Below are positions 1 through 9,528 of a DNA stretch of 64,000 nt, piece by piece. The notes beneath the pieces are model-generated. The model did no database searches and had not been told where the DNA came from. It saw only the letters and a program-made list of their open reading frames with translations. This DNA comes from Rhizobium sp. WSM4643 (GTDB lineage: Bacteria; Pseudomonadota; Alphaproteobacteria; Rhizobiales; Rhizobiaceae): positions 2,356,001 through 2,420,000 of the forward strand of contig NZ_CP104040.1 in assembly GCF_025152745.1 (NCBI RefSeq). The letters run 5' to 3'. A program made the position numbers and the translations under genes. The first letter of the stretch is position 1; every line of letters starts with the position of its first letter.

Positions 1-325
1 CAAGGTCGGCTGGACAGCTGGCGGCGGACAGTACATCTCGATCAAGGACAACGGCCCCGGTATTCCGGAAGAAGAGATTCCCGTCGTCCTGTCGGCCTTT
101 GGCCAGGGCTCGATCGCCATCAAGAGCGCCGAACAGGGTACAGGCCTCGGCCTGCCGATCGTCCAGGCGATCCTTGCCAAACATGACGGACAGTTCCTGC
201 TGAAATCGAAGCTGCGCGAGGGCACCGAAGTCATCGCCATCCTGCCCGCCAAGCGCGTGCTCCAGAGCCTGCCCGCCGTCGAGGAGGCTCAGGCCATCGC
301 GCGCAAACGCAAAAGTTTTGCCTGA
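1..325 (+). CDS. Sensor histidine kinase, C-terminal end (partial)
   Basis: This is the last 107 codons of a histidine kinase whose start lies left of the window; the reading frame begins at base 2 and stops with TGA at 323-325. The visible part is the end of the HATPase domain: the G1 box DNGPGIP and the G2 box GTGLGLPIV are both intact, so the ATP-binding core looks functional. A short basic tail (ARKRKSFA) follows. The sensor part, the phosphorylated histidine and any membrane segments are outside the window, so the signal cannot be judged. The neighbouring dgkA and cobT genes are on the other strand and give no hint about a partner response regulator. Confidence 0.85.
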   Translation, partial: KVGWTAGGGQYISIKDNGPGIPEEEIPVVLSAFGQGSIAIKSAEQGTGLGLPIVQAILAKHDGQFLLKSKLREGTEVIAILPAKRVLQSLPAVEEAQAIARKRKSFA

Positions 326-335
326 TTCAGCTAAA

Positions 336-384
336 GCATGATGCCGAAAAGCGTGAGCGGTTTTCGGGCAACGTCATGATCCAA
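336..384. repeat. Dispersed rhizobial palindromic element, copy 1
   Basis: The stretch around GCATGATGCCGAAAAGCGTG followed by AGCGGTTTTCGGGCAACGTC has diverged relatives in this window at 33384-33431 and 46600-46648. All three lie in short intergenic gaps next to a gene end. The copies keep the central GTGAGCGGTT core and a partly complementary flank (CCGAAAA / TTTTCGG), so the RNA can fold into a hairpin. It may act as a mild transcription end between the convergent kinase and dgkA genes. Confidence 0.6.
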
Positions 385-433
385 TTTTTAGACCTGGATC
401 CGGATGACTTCAGGCCGATCCAGTGTGAAATCA

Positions 434-820
434 TCAGGATCCGAAGAACAGGTGCTTGCCGAGGACGAAGCCGAGATAGAGGCTGCAGGCGGCGATCATG
501 CAGGTCACCGCGAAGGAGCCGAGATCCTTGGCATGTTTGCCGACGATTGAAATCTCCGGCGAAATCCGGTCGATCACCTCTTCAACGGCGGTATTCATCG
601 CCTCCATCGAAAAGAGCCCGAGAAACAGAAGCACCGCGACGACGATCTCGCCCGCAGTCGCTCCCACCAGCGCCAGCGCCGCGATCGAAACGACGAAGAA
701 ACCGAGTTCCTGGCGGAAGGCCGCCTCTTTCAGCACCCGCAAGAAGCCCGCCCAAGAGTAGCTGGCGGCGGCGATGAAATGCCGAAGTCCGCTCTCTTTC
801 GTCACCGCAGGCTTCGTCAA
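434..820 (-). CDS. dgkA: Diacylglycerol kinase (DgkA)
   Basis: This is a 128-residue integral membrane diacylglycerol kinase, which phosphorylates diacylglycerol to phosphatidate in the inner membrane and recycles lipid by-products. The family motifs are visible: EAAFRQEL near residue 33, then the catalytic and metal-binding stretch NTAVEEVIDRISPE and KHAKDLGSFAV. Three hydrophobic helices (around residues 40-60, 64-80 and 100-122) match the family. The open frame runs upstream into cobT, but the likely start is the TTG at 818-820, which has a strong AGGAGAGG ribosome site and gives the usual family length. An upstream ATG would add about 77 residues unlike any DgkA. Confidence 0.9.
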   Translation of the reverse strand: MTKPAVTKESGLRHFIAAASYSWAGFLRVLKEAAFRQELGFFVVSIAALALVGATAGEIVVAVLLFLGLFSMEAMNTAVEEVIDRISPEISIVGKHAKDLGSFAVTCMIAACSLYLGFVLGKHLFFGS

Positions 821-956
821 GATGCCCTCTCCTCTTCCCGTTGCATCGCCGACCGGGAGAGGCTTTGCCGTCTCCTCTTTGATGAGCGAATACGCAAATA
901 CCGAATCCACTTGAGACGCGCAAGCGAACGCGTGCGGACCGGCGCCCACCGCGGCC

Positions 957-1973
957 TTAATGCTTATTCGACACACCGGCCTGGGCGAAGGTCGCCATGC
1001 CGGAATGACAGGCCGCAGCCGCCTTGACGATACCGGCGGCAAGCGCCGCACCGGTGCCTTCGCCGAGCCGCATGCCGAGCGCTAGAAGCGGCGTCTTGCC
1101 GAGCATCTCGATCGAGCGCAAATGTCCGGGCTCGCTGGAGACATGGCCGATCAGGCAGTGATCGAGCGCGGATGGATTGGCGGCTTTCAGGATCGCCGCC
1201 GCTGCGGTCGCGACATAACCGTCGATCAGCACCGGGATGCGCTCCATGCGGGCGGCAAGAATGGCGCCGGCCATCGCCGCGATCTCGCGGCCGCCGAGCC
1301 GGCGCATGATCTCGAGCGGATCGTCGAGATGGTCACCATGCAGTGCAACTGCCTTTTCCACCGCCGCGATCTTGCGCTCCAGCATCTCGCCTTCCGAACC
1401 GGTGCCGGGTCCCACCCAGTCGCGCGCCGAACCGCCGTAGAGCGCATAGTTGATCGCCGCCGCAATCGTCGTATTGCCGATGCCCATCTCGCCGATGCAA
1501 AGCAGGTCGGTGCCGCCGGCGATCGCCTCCATGCCGAAGGCCATGGTCGCGGCGCAATCGCGCTCGGAAAGCGCTGCCTCTTCGGTAATGTCGCCGGTGG
1601 GATAATCGAGCGCCAGGTCGAAGACTTTCAGCCCGAGATCATAGGCAACACAGATCTGGTTGATCGCAGCACCGCCGGCCGCGAAGTTCTCGACCATCTG
1701 TTGCGTCACCGTCGGCGGAAAGGGCGTGATGCCCTGTTTGGTGACACCGTGATTGCCGGCAAAGATCGCCACCAGCGGCCGATTGACGGCGGGTGTGCGG
1801 CCCGTCCAGGCTGCAAGCCAGAAGGCGATCTCCTCGAGCCGTCCGAGCGCGCCCGGCGGCTTGGTCAGTTGCGCGTCGCGTTCGCGGGCAGCCACCAGCG
1901 CGCGGGCATCCGGCCCCGGCAGGTCGCGGAGCAAGGTACGGAAATCGTCGAACGGCAGGCCTGAAACGCTCAT
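957..1973 (-). CDS. cobT: Nicotinate-nucleotide-dimethylbenzimidazole phosphoribosyltransferase
   Basis: CobT (338 residues; cobU in Pseudomonas denitrificans naming) makes alpha-ribazole 5'-phosphate from dimethylbenzimidazole and nicotinate mononucleotide, the first step of lower-ligand assembly of vitamin B12. The glycine-rich GEMGIGNTT segment (161-169) and the conserved RLGEGTGAAL near the C-terminus, whose glutamate (about 305) is the expected catalytic base, are present. The frame stays open upstream to 2141, but the ATG at 1971-1973 gives the family length and N-terminus. cobS is divergent, 157 bp away, so the two lower-loop genes probably share a promoter region. No B12 riboswitch is visible in that gap. 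Confidence 0.93.
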   Translation of the reverse strand: MSVSGLPFDDFRTLLRDLPGPDARALVAARERDAQLTKPPGALGRLEEIAFWLAAWTGRTPAVNRPLVAIFAGNHGVTKQGITPFPPTVTQQMVENFAAGGAAINQICVAYDLGLKVFDLALDYPTGDITEEAALSERDCAATMAFGMEAIAGGTDLLCIGEMGIGNTTIAAAINYALYGGSARDWVGPGTGSEGEMLERKIAAVEKAVALHGDHLDDPLEIMRRLGGREIAAMAGAILAARMERIPVLIDGYVATAAAAILKAANPSALDHCLIGHVSSEPGHLRSIEMLGKTPLLALGMRLGEGTGAALAAGIVKAAAACHSGMATFAQAGVSNKH

Positions 1974-2130
1974 TTGTGCGGTTTTCCTATGAATCCGGGT
2001 ATTCTTGTTTTTTCCACGCAAATCAGCTTCCTTGCGGGTGGCAACTCTCTTAAAGCGGGCGGACGAGGCGAACAACTCCAAAAGCGCCGCCGCGACCATA
2101 AGCCGAGGCCTCCGGCCGGAACGAAGTAGA

Positions 2131-2913
2131 ATGAAGATCAAGGATCATGCGGTCGATACCGCCCGCGCCGTCGCCTTCCTCAGCCGCATTCCCCTGCCGC
2201 AATCGCTGTTCAAAAGCTATGACGGCAGACTTGGCCGGCTGGTGCGCGCCTTTCCCCTCGCAGGCATCGTCATCGGCTTCGTCCCCGCACTCGCCCTCCT
2301 CCTGCTTTTGGGGCTGCGCGCCGATCCGCTGATGGCGGCCCTGATCGCGCTTTCCGTTCAGGTCATCGTGACCGGGGCGCTGCACGAGGACGGCCTGGCC
2401 GATGCGGCCGATGGCATTGGCGGCGGCAAGAGCCGCGAGCAGAGCCTCCTCATCATGAAGGACAGCCGGATCGGCACCTATGGCGCGATAGCGCTGATCC
2501 TCTCCTTCGCGATCCGCGCAGCCGCGCTTGCCGCTATCGCCGGCCATTCCTCGCCGCTCGCTGCCGCCCTTGCCATTCCCGCCGTTGCGGCACTCAGTCG
2601 CGGCGCCATCGCCTGGCACTGGCAACGGCTGCCGCCGGCAAAGGCCGATGGCGTAGCCGCTTCGACCGGCCAGCCGGACGAGGCGGCGATGCAGTTTGCG
2701 CTCGCCTCGGCCGGCCTCGTCGCAACGCTTCTGATCTGGCCGGCTTTCGGCCTGCGGCCGCTCATCGCAAGCCTGCTCGCCACCGGCATCGCAGGTCTTG
2801 CCTTCACCGCTTTCATCCGCCGCAAGCTTGCCGGCCACACCGGCGATACGCTGGGCGCGACGCAGCAGATTTGCGAGATCGCCACTCTTTGCGCCCTTGC
2901 CACGGCTCTTTGA
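2131..2913 (+). CDS. cobS: Adenosylcobinamide-GDP ribazoletransferase (cobalamin synthase)
   Basis: CobS (260 residues; cobV in P. denitrificans naming) joins adenosylcobinamide-GDP with alpha-ribazole in the inner membrane, the last step of cobalamin synthesis. The protein is strongly hydrophobic with about six membrane segments. The acidic family motif [11 protein letters not shown] (85-95) is present, as is the [10 protein letters not shown] segment that follows it. The ATG at 2131 gives the family N-terminus; an earlier in-frame ATG at 2005 would add residues unlike the family. It is divergent from cobT, whose product feeds this reaction, and is followed 18 bp later by a DUF1289 gene in the same direction. 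Confidence 0.93.
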   Translation: MKIKDHAVDTARAVAFLSRIPLPQSLFKSYDGRLGRLVRAFPLAGIVIGFVPALALLLLLGLRADPLMAALIALSVQVIVTGALHEDGLADAADGIGGGKSREQSLLIMKDSRIGTYGAIALILSFAIRAAALAAIAGHSSPLAAALAIPAVAALSRGAIAWHWQRLPPAKADGVAASTGQPDEAAMQFALASAGLVATLLIWPAFGLRPLIASLLATGIAGLAFTAFIRRKLAGHTGDTLGATQQICEIATLCALATAL

Positions 2914-2931
2914 AACTCCGATATATCCTTC

Positions 2932-3150
2932 ATGCAAACACCCTGCATTCACCTCTGCTCTCTCGTTTCAGCCACCGGATTTTGCGCCGGATGCGGCCGG
3001 ACTCTTGAGGAAATCGGCAGCTGGACGAGCTACTCCGACACCGAGCGAAGACGGATCATGGCACTGCTGCCGCCAAGGCTCGCAAGCGCCGCCACGGTGT
3101 CGAACCATATGAAATCAAGCCTCGTCGCCGGGCCGGAGCGGCCTTTATGA
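2932..3150 (+). CDS. DUF1289 small cysteine-rich protein
   Basis: This 72-residue protein carries the DUF1289 signature: cysteines at 5, 9, 18 and 21 (CIHLC then CAGCGRT) followed by EEIGSW. The four cysteines suggest binding of zinc or another metal. The family is common in proteobacteria and its role is not established. The gene starts 18 bp after cobS and its stop overlaps the ATG of the next gene (ATGA, 3147-3150), so it is probably cotranscribed with cobS and translationally coupled to the protease gene. Confidence 0.85.
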   Translation: MQTPCIHLCSLVSATGFCAGCGRTLEEIGSWTSYSDTERRRIMALLPPRLASAATVSNHMKSSLVAGPERPL

Positions 3151-3848
3151 TTCGTTTGACCGTCTTCCTCGTCGTAATCGGCATCGGCCTTGCCGTGCTG
3201 ATCGTCAACAATGACAACAGCCGCATCCTCGGCCTGCAGAGTGATGACTTCGGCCGTGTCGTCTACCTGCTGCCGATCGCGCTGATGCTATCGGCCGGCA
3301 TCTGGGCGAGCCGGCGCAGCGTCGGCGAAACGATGCGCCAGATGATGATCTGGCTGGTCATCATCCTGGCGCTCGTGACCGTCTATCTCTATCGCCAGGA
3401 AGCACTGGGCGTCGGCAACAGGCTGCTCGCCGGCCTCGTTCCCGGCCGTGCCGTTGTCGTCACGACAAGCGAGGGCGGCCAGGAAATCATTCTGCACAAG
3501 CTGCTGAACGGCCATTTCGAAGCCGATGTCGTGGTCAATGGCCAGACGATCGAGATGCTCGTCGATACCGGCGCCAGCATGGTGGCGCTGTCGCGCGAAG
3601 ATGCCGAAAGGATCGGCATCGACCTCTCCCGCCTCACCTATTCCATGACTGTCATGACCGCCAACGGCCGCGGCCGCGCAGCACCCGTCACCCTCGACCA
3701 GGTGGCGATCGGCCCGATCATCCGCAACAATGTCGCAGCCAGCGTCTCCGAGGATGGCCGGCTCGACCAGAGCCTGCTCGGCATGAGCTTCCTGGAAACG
3801 CTGGGCTCGCTGCAGATGCGGACCGACGAACTCCGCATGCGCGATTAA
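3147..3848 (+). CDS. Membrane-anchored retropepsin-like aspartic protease (TIGR02281 type)
   Basis: This 233-residue protein has three hydrophobic helices at the N-terminus (about 4-20, 38-54 and 66-82), followed by a soluble domain with the aspartic protease signature LVDTGASMVALS. The catalytic aspartate is D140. A single DTG motif means that, like retroviral proteases, it would need to dimerise. This architecture fits the TIGR02281 clan AA family of alpha- and gammaproteobacteria, whose natural substrate is unknown. The start overlaps the DUF1289 stop by four bases. Confidence 0.85.
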   Translation: MIRLTVFLVVIGIGLAVLIVNNDNSRILGLQSDDFGRVVYLLPIALMLSAGIWASRRSVGETMRQMMIWLVIILALVTVYLYRQEALGVGNRLLAGLVPGRAVVVTTSEGGQEIILHKLLNGHFEADVVVNGQTIEMLVDTGASMVALSREDAERIGIDLSRLTYSMTVMTANGRGRAAPVTLDQVAIGPIIRNNVAASVSEDGRLDQSLLGMSFLETLGSLQMRTDELRMRD

Positions 3849-3983
3849 TTCGGCTCCGCCGCTTTACGGCGACGACCGGGATCTGGCAGCTTGAGCCCAA
3901 GAACAACAGACCACAAAGAGCAAAAAGAAACTCCTGCCGCATAATTCCTTAAATCGGAATCGATTTACGGAATTATGCAACAA

Positions 3984-4036
3984 TTCAAAGTGCTACAGCG
4001 TCCTTTGCGCGTCTGAAAAGACGCGCGGCGCTGTAG
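3984..4036. repeat. Dispersed palindromic element in a 455-bp gene-free gap
   Basis: The sequence from CAAAGTGCTACAGCGTCCTT to CGCGGCGCTGTAG forms a stem (CTACAGCG with CGCTGTAG, and GCGTCT with AGACGC). A near-identical copy lies in the opposite orientation at 27099-27152. The rest of the gap 3849-4303 holds an AT-rich patch with an imperfect mirror (ATTCCTTAAATCGG and CGATTTACGGAATTAT, 3943-3976) just before the element. No gene, tRNA or terminator with a T-run was found there; the small open frames show no family features. Confidence 0.6.
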
Positions 4037-4303
4037 TCTGGTGGCACCGCATGTTCGACCGGCCTTCGCGCGAGGCGAGGCCTTCGACCCATGGGTGCGA
4101 CAGGAGTTTCGCAATGAATTCACTCTGGCCGATCATCATCGGCGGCTTCTGCGAGAGACTTTGCTGCGGGGCTAGGCAAATAGATGGATGCGATTGCGAG
4201 GCATCCAAGCACACTGCTGCCGACCATCAGATTGCCCCATGACCGATAACGTCTTGCTGAGCAATCTTTCATATTGAAATTGCCGCACTTCCTGAGGGCC
4301 GGA

Positions 4304-5065
4304 TCAGTTCCGCAGCCGGTAACCTGTCTTGAAGATCCAGGCGAGTGTTCCCAGGCAAATCACCAGAAACATCGTGATCATCGCCAGGCTGATCGCCGGA
4401 TTGACATCGGCGATCCCGTAAAAACTCCAGCGGAAGCCGCTGACGAGATAGAGCACCGGGTTGAGGTGGCTGACCGCCTGCCAGAACGGCGGCAGCATGC
4501 TGACGGAATAGAAGCTGCCGCCGAGGAAGGTCAGCGGCGGCACGACCAGCATGGGAATGAGGTTCAGCTGTTCGAAATTACCGGCCCAGATGCCGATCAT
4601 GAAGCCGAACAGGCTGAAGGTGATCGCCGTTAACAGGAAAAATAGGATCATCATGAAGGGATGCTCGATCCTGACATCAACGAAGAGATTGGCAGTCAGG
4701 AGGATGATGAAGCCGATGATCATGCCCTTGGTCGCCGCCGCCCCGACATAACCGAGCAGGATCTCAGTCATCGCCACCGGGGCCGAAAGCACCTCGTAGA
4801 TCGTGCCGGTGAATTTCGGGAAATAGATGCCGAAGGAGCCGTTGCTGATGCACTGGCCGAGCAGCGTCAGCATGATCAAGCCGGGCGTGATAAAGGCGCC
4901 GTAGGACACGCCCTCCACCTCCTGAATACGTGATCCCACAGCGGCACCGAAGACGATGAAATAGAGCGAAGTTGAGATCACGGGCGAGATGACGCTCTGC
5001 AGAAGCGTGCGGCGCGTGCGCGCCATCTCGAAGAAATAGATGGATTTGACGGCCTCAACGTTCAT
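4304..5065 (-). CDS. ABC-2 type exporter permease
   Basis: This 253-residue protein with six predicted membrane helices belongs to the ABC-2 / NodJ-YadH permease family. The conserved region [20 protein letters not shown] near residue 175 and the [14 protein letters not shown] segment are typical. It pairs with the ATPase encoded just upstream, whose stop overlaps this start by four bases (5062-5065). Together they would form an exporter of two half-units; the substrate cannot be told from sequence. The family includes lipo-oligosaccharide and drug exporters. Confidence 0.88.
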   Translation of the reverse strand: MNVEAVKSIYFFEMARTRRTLLQSVISPVISTSLYFIVFGAAVGSRIQEVEGVSYGAFITPGLIMLTLLGQCISNGSFGIYFPKFTGTIYEVLSAPVAMTEILLGYVGAAATKGMIIGFIILLTANLFVDVRIEHPFMMILFFLLTAITFSLFGFMIGIWAGNFEQLNLIPMLVVPPLTFLGGSFYSVSMLPPFWQAVSHLNPVLYLVSGFRWSFYGIADVNPAISLAMITMFLVICLGTLAWIFKTGYRLRN

Positions 5066-5988
5066 TTGCTCGCTCCCACCAGCGCCACGAAGATGTCCTC
5101 AAGCGAGCTTTGCCGCGTCGAGAGATCCTTGAAATGGATATTGTTCTCGCCGAGCCGGGTCAGCAGAGCCGCAATGCTTTCCTGCTCGTCGTCAGTGTCG
5201 AAATCATAGGTCAGGCGGTTGCCGTCTGCCTCCAGCGTCAGTCCATTGCCGGCAAAACAATCCGGCAGTCGGTCGAGCGGTTCTGTGAGATCGAGGATGA
5301 GCTGCTTGCGGCCGAGCTTGGCCATCAACGCCGCCTTCTCTTCCACGAGCAGCAATTCGCCGCCATTGATGACGCCGACGCGGTCAGCGATTTCCTCGGC
5401 CTCTTCGATATAATGGGTGGTCAGGATGATGGTGACGCCGGAGGCCCGAAGCTCTTCGACGACATGCCACATGTCCTTGCGCAGCGTCACGTCGACGCCG
5501 GCGGTCGGCTCGTCGAGGAAAAGAATATCCGGCTCATGGGATAGCGCCTTGGCGATCAGCACCCGCCGCTTCATGCCGCCTGAGAGCTGGCGCAGCATAT
5601 TGTCCTTCTTGTCCCAGAGCGAGAGCGCGCGCAGCACCTTCTCGATATGGGCAGGATTGGCTTTCTTGCCGTGCAGACCGCGCGAAAAGCTCACCGTATT
5701 GAACACCGTTTCGAACTGATCGGTCGTCAGCTCCTGCGGCACCAGCCCGATCATCCCGCGGGTGGTGCGGAAATCCTTCACGACGTCGGAGCCGGCGACC
5801 AGTACCCGGCCGCCGCTCGGATTGGCGATGCCGCAAATGATCGAGATCAGCGTCGTCTTGCCGGCACCGTTCGGCCCGAGCAGCGCCAGAATCTCACCCT
5901 TTTCGACGTCGAGGTTGATGCCCTTCAGGGCCTCGAACCCATTGGCATAGGTCTTGGTGAGGTTCTGAACGGAAATGATGGGGGTCAT
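5062..5988 (-). CDS. ABC exporter ATP-binding protein
   Basis: This 308-residue ATPase has Walker A GPNGAGKT (38-45), signature LSGGM (135-139), Walker B ILFLDEP (155-161) and the switch histidine in TTH (192). The roughly 80 residues after the core are the extra C-terminal domain common to NodI/CcmA-like exporter ATPases. It lies directly upstream of its permease with a four-base overlap, so the pair is an operon. On the minus strand upstream, ACTATATAG at about 6029-6037 could be a -10 region. Confidence 0.9.
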   Translation of the reverse strand: MTPIISVQNLTKTYANGFEALKGINLDVEKGEILALLGPNGAGKTTLISIICGIANPSGGRVLVAGSDVVKDFRTTRGMIGLVPQELTTDQFETVFNTVSFSRGLHGKKANPAHIEKVLRALSLWDKKDNMLRQLSGGMKRRVLIAKALSHEPDILFLDEPTAGVDVTLRKDMWHVVEELRASGVTIILTTHYIEEAEEIADRVGVINGGELLLVEEKAALMAKLGRKQLILDLTEPLDRLPDCFAGNGLTLEADGNRLTYDFDTDDEQESIAALLTRLGENNIHFKDLSTRQSSLEDIFVALVGASK

Positions 5989-6303
5989 ACAGGACTCTTG
6001 TGGATTCTCGGAGGTTACTTCGGCCCGCTATATAGTCCCTTTGTAACGCTTTAACATCCTTAAGCCTATGAACACTGCATTCGCGCGCTGCCAACACAGT
6101 TGGCCCGCCGAAGCGGTTGGCCGGCGAAAGAAAGGCAGCGACCGGCTTCAGATGTCATCATCCGGTGATCTTCGTGCCCGATAAGAGAGCCGAGGTCAGC
6201 ACCGGCATCCGCCCCGCCGCCCACCCCTTTGCGGAGCCGTCTCCGGGTGTTCTCGTTGCGCCCCATTTTTGCTGCCTCGGCATGTAGTGAGAGTTATTGT
6301 TCA

Positions 6304-6385
6304 GTCACGAAGTGCTTGGAACCGGCCAGTATCCCCTGTTCAGCCGCGTTCGTCTTAGCCGGCCTTGCGCCGGCTTTCTTTTTTT
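6304..6385 (+). ncRNA. Candidate small RNA ending at an orphan terminator
   Basis: The 455-bp gap 5989-6443 contains no convincing gene. On the plus strand it ends in a strong intrinsic terminator, yet both flanking genes are on the minus strand and the nearest upstream plus-strand gene stops 2.5 kb away. A promoter-like pair TTGCTG (6269-6274) and AGTTAT (6292-6297) with 17-bp spacing would start a transcript near 6304, about 80 nt long. The promoter match is weak, and I do not recognise a known rhizobial RNA family here. The terminator is the firm part of the call. Confidence 0.35.
6357..6385 (+). terminator. Intrinsic terminator (orphan, plus strand)
   Basis: AGCCGGC (6357-6363), a five-base loop and GCCGGCT (6369-6375) are followed by a T-rich run to 6385. 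The stem is perfect over seven G+C-rich pairs. Read on the minus strand it would have no T-run, so it serves plus-strand transcription. Confidence 0.75.
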
Positions 6386-6443
6386 GTTCAGCACCTCGTT
6401 CTTTCCGTGGTCCACCGCGGGTGAATGCAACAGGGGGCGCGCC

Positions 6444-8057
6444 TCACAGCTCGTCGTAATTGAACCAGTCAAAATCCGCGATCTTCGCCCGGCCTGACGT
6501 ATCGAAGGCAAACACGCCGGCGAAAGCGCCGGTGAAGGAGCCATGTTCGCCGCGTCCGCCCTCGTCTGAGATCACACCGGCGTCGAGGACCGGACCGATC
6601 GGCTGCCAAGCGCCCTTGCCTTCGGTCTGCCAGAAGAATTGCAGGTCGTTCTCGCGGATTTCCATGGCGAGCTGGACACGGCCCTCGGCGGCAATCGCCA
6701 CGCCGCTTTCGGCGGGAAAGCTCAGGCGTCCGTTCGGGTAGTCGCCGTTGCAGGAGAGGATCGTCACACAGCGACCGAGTGTTTCGTGCAGCGTCACGGC
6801 GACGGCGTGGAATTTGTGACGGTTGTAGTAATGCGTCAGCCCCGCCACCTGCTGGTAGGTGTCGGGCGAGAATTCGATCACGGTCTCGGCACGGAAACTG
6901 TGATGCTCTTGGCGGCGGGCAACCAGCGACTGTTCGAACCAGGAGCCGATGCTTTCGCGCGCAATCAGGCGCAGATGGCCGGGACGATCCGTCAGGTTGA
7001 AGATGCGCGCGGGCTCTGGCGTCCGCAGCCATTGGAAATCGGCGGGCAGCGTGCCGCCATCGAAGCTGTATTCGCTGCGCATCGGCTTTTCCACCGGCAC
7101 CGCGCCAAAGAGGCCCGGCACATCGACATCGGGCACTGAGGTGCCGTTTTCAAGATAGAGCCAGTCATCGTCGCGCCAGACGCATTTCTGTAAGGACGTC
7201 TCGCGCCCCAGCGTACAGCGCCGTTTCGGTGGCAACGGCCGGCCGCAAAGATGGGTGTGATAGGCCTCCCCCTCCGGCGTCTCGACATATTGGCCATGCC
7301 CTGCTCGCTGCAGCACTGCGCCCGGATGATCCTTGGAGGTGATGAGATGCATGTTCGGATGCATCTCATAGGGCCCGTCGATATCACGCGACCGCGCCAT
7401 GGTGACGGCGTGGTCGTAGCCGGTGCCGCCCTCGGCGGTGGTCAGGTAATACCAACCGTTGCGCTTGAAGAGATGCGGTCCTTCGACGAGGCCGAGCGGG
7501 CTGCCGGCGAAGATGTTCTTGATCGGACCCTTCAGCGCCTTTGTCGCCGGATCCCATTCCTGCAGCAGGATGCCGTCAAAGGCCGGCGATTTCGGCGAGC
7601 CGCCATAGCTTTCGGTGCGGTGGTTCCACTGCATGTTGACGAACCATTTCCGGCCGTCATCGTCGTGGAAGAGCGAGGGATCGAAGCCGGAGGAATTGAC
7701 ATAGACCGGCTCGGACCAATCGGCCTCGATCGTAGGTGCCGTGACGATATAGTTCGGCGCATCCTTGAAGTTGCCGTCGTAGCGTTTGACGTCGGTATAG
7801 ACCAGCCAGAACTGCCCGTCGGCATAGGACAGGCACGGCGCCCAGATGCCGCAGCTATCCGGATTGCCGCGCATGTCGAGCTGCGATCGCCGCTCCAGCG
7901 GCCGGCGCACCAGCGTCCAGTTCACCAGGTCGCGCGAATGGTGGATCTGCACGCCGGGATACCATTCGAAGGTCGAGGTGGCGATGTAATAATCCGCACC
8001 GACGCGGCAGATCGACGGATCGGGGTTGAACCCGGGCAGGATGGGGTTGCGGATCAT
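6444..8057 (-). CDS. Glycoside hydrolase family 43 (beta-xylosidase-like)
   Basis: This 537-residue enzyme resembles GH43 beta-xylosidase / alpha-arabinofuranosidase proteins with a C-terminal beta-sandwich. The three GH43 acidic residues can be placed: base D13 (GFNPDPSI), pKa-modulating D126 (GFDPSLF) and acid E192 (GLVEGPHLF). No signal peptide is seen, so it should act in the cytoplasm on imported oligosaccharides. A GGAGGA ribosome site precedes the ATG. It lies at the downstream end of the sugar island and probably removes xylose or arabinose from hemicellulose fragments. Exact specificity is an inference. Confidence 0.9.
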   Translation of the reverse strand: MIRNPILPGFNPDPSICRVGADYYIATSTFEWYPGVQIHHSRDLVNWTLVRRPLERRSQLDMRGNPDSCGIWAPCLSYADGQFWLVYTDVKRYDGNFKDAPNYIVTAPTIEADWSEPVYVNSSGFDPSLFHDDDGRKWFVNMQWNHRTESYGGSPKSPAFDGILLQEWDPATKALKGPIKNIFAGSPLGLVEGPHLFKRNGWYYLTTAEGGTGYDHAVTMARSRDIDGPYEMHPNMHLITSKDHPGAVLQRAGHGQYVETPEGEAYHTHLCGRPLPPKRRCTLGRETSLQKCVWRDDDWLYLENGTSVPDVDVPGLFGAVPVEKPMRSEYSFDGGTLPADFQWLRTPEPARIFNLTDRPGHLRLIARESIGSWFEQSLVARRQEHHSFRAETVIEFSPDTYQQVAGLTHYYNRHKFHAVAVTLHETLGRCVTILSCNGDYPNGRLSFPAESGVAIAAEGRVQLAMEIRENDLQFFWQTEGKGAWQPIGPVLDAGVISDEGGRGEHGSFTGAFAGVFAFDTSGRAKIADFDWFNYDEL

Positions 8058-8112
8058 GACAGGGTCTCCTCCGACCAGCGGTTCTTTTTGCTGTACGTAC
8101 GTCAGATTATAG

Positions 8113-8148
8113 CAGAAAAAGGCCTGGAAGACTTGCCTCCGGGCCTGA
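8113..8148 (-). terminator. Probable terminator after the aldo/keto reductase gene
   Basis: Read on the minus strand, GGCCCGGAGG and CCAGGCC form an imperfect stem followed by TTTTTC. It begins a few bases after the stop of the aldo/keto reductase gene at 8154 and separates it from the GH43 gene. Confidence 0.5.
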
Positions 8149-8153
8149 GATGA

Positions 8154-9185
<1,032 letters not shown>

Positions 9186-9393
9186 CTGAATGTCTCCTCA
9201 ACTTATAAAAATTGCTTCTCTTTCGTATCCGCCTAGAGCGGCGGTCGAAAGCTAAAAACGTCGCCGCCCTCATGTCAGGCCAAGCGCGCCGGCACTATTG
9301 GATCAAGCGCATCCGTACGGCAAGCATATGGCGCGTGTTCTCGACGACTTCGCATACTGACATTGCCTGATGGCAGGCCCTGCCCTCAAACAC

Positions 9394-9465
9394 CGTCATC
9401 CTCGGGCTTGTCCCGAGGATCTGCCGCGCCATCAGTAGATCCTCGGGACAAGCCCGAGGATGACG
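9394..9465. repeat. Long inverted repeat in a 343-bp gap
   Basis: The arms CGTCATCCTCGGGCTTGTCC CGAGGATCT (9394-9422) and its near-perfect reverse complement (9437-9465) flank a 14-base loop. Such 'cctcgggcttgtcccgagg' palindromes are widely dispersed in rhizobial intergenic regions. The gap 9186-9528 otherwise holds only upstream sequence of the aldo/keto reductase gene; no gene is seen. The structure could end or protect transcripts from either side. Confidence 0.75.
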
Positions 9466-9528
9466 ACACTAGCGTGGTGCCATGATGATCCGGGACCGGC
9501 TTTAGCCAAGCCCAAATCAAGCCTCACC

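Noticed and set aside
1974-2130. B12 riboswitch between cobT and cobS
   Set aside because: The gap is only 157 bp and lacks the B12 box and other core elements seen at 54112-54463.
4051-4242. Small open frames in the gap 3849-4303
   Set aside because: They lack ribosome sites and recognisable protein features and partly cover a dispersed repeat.
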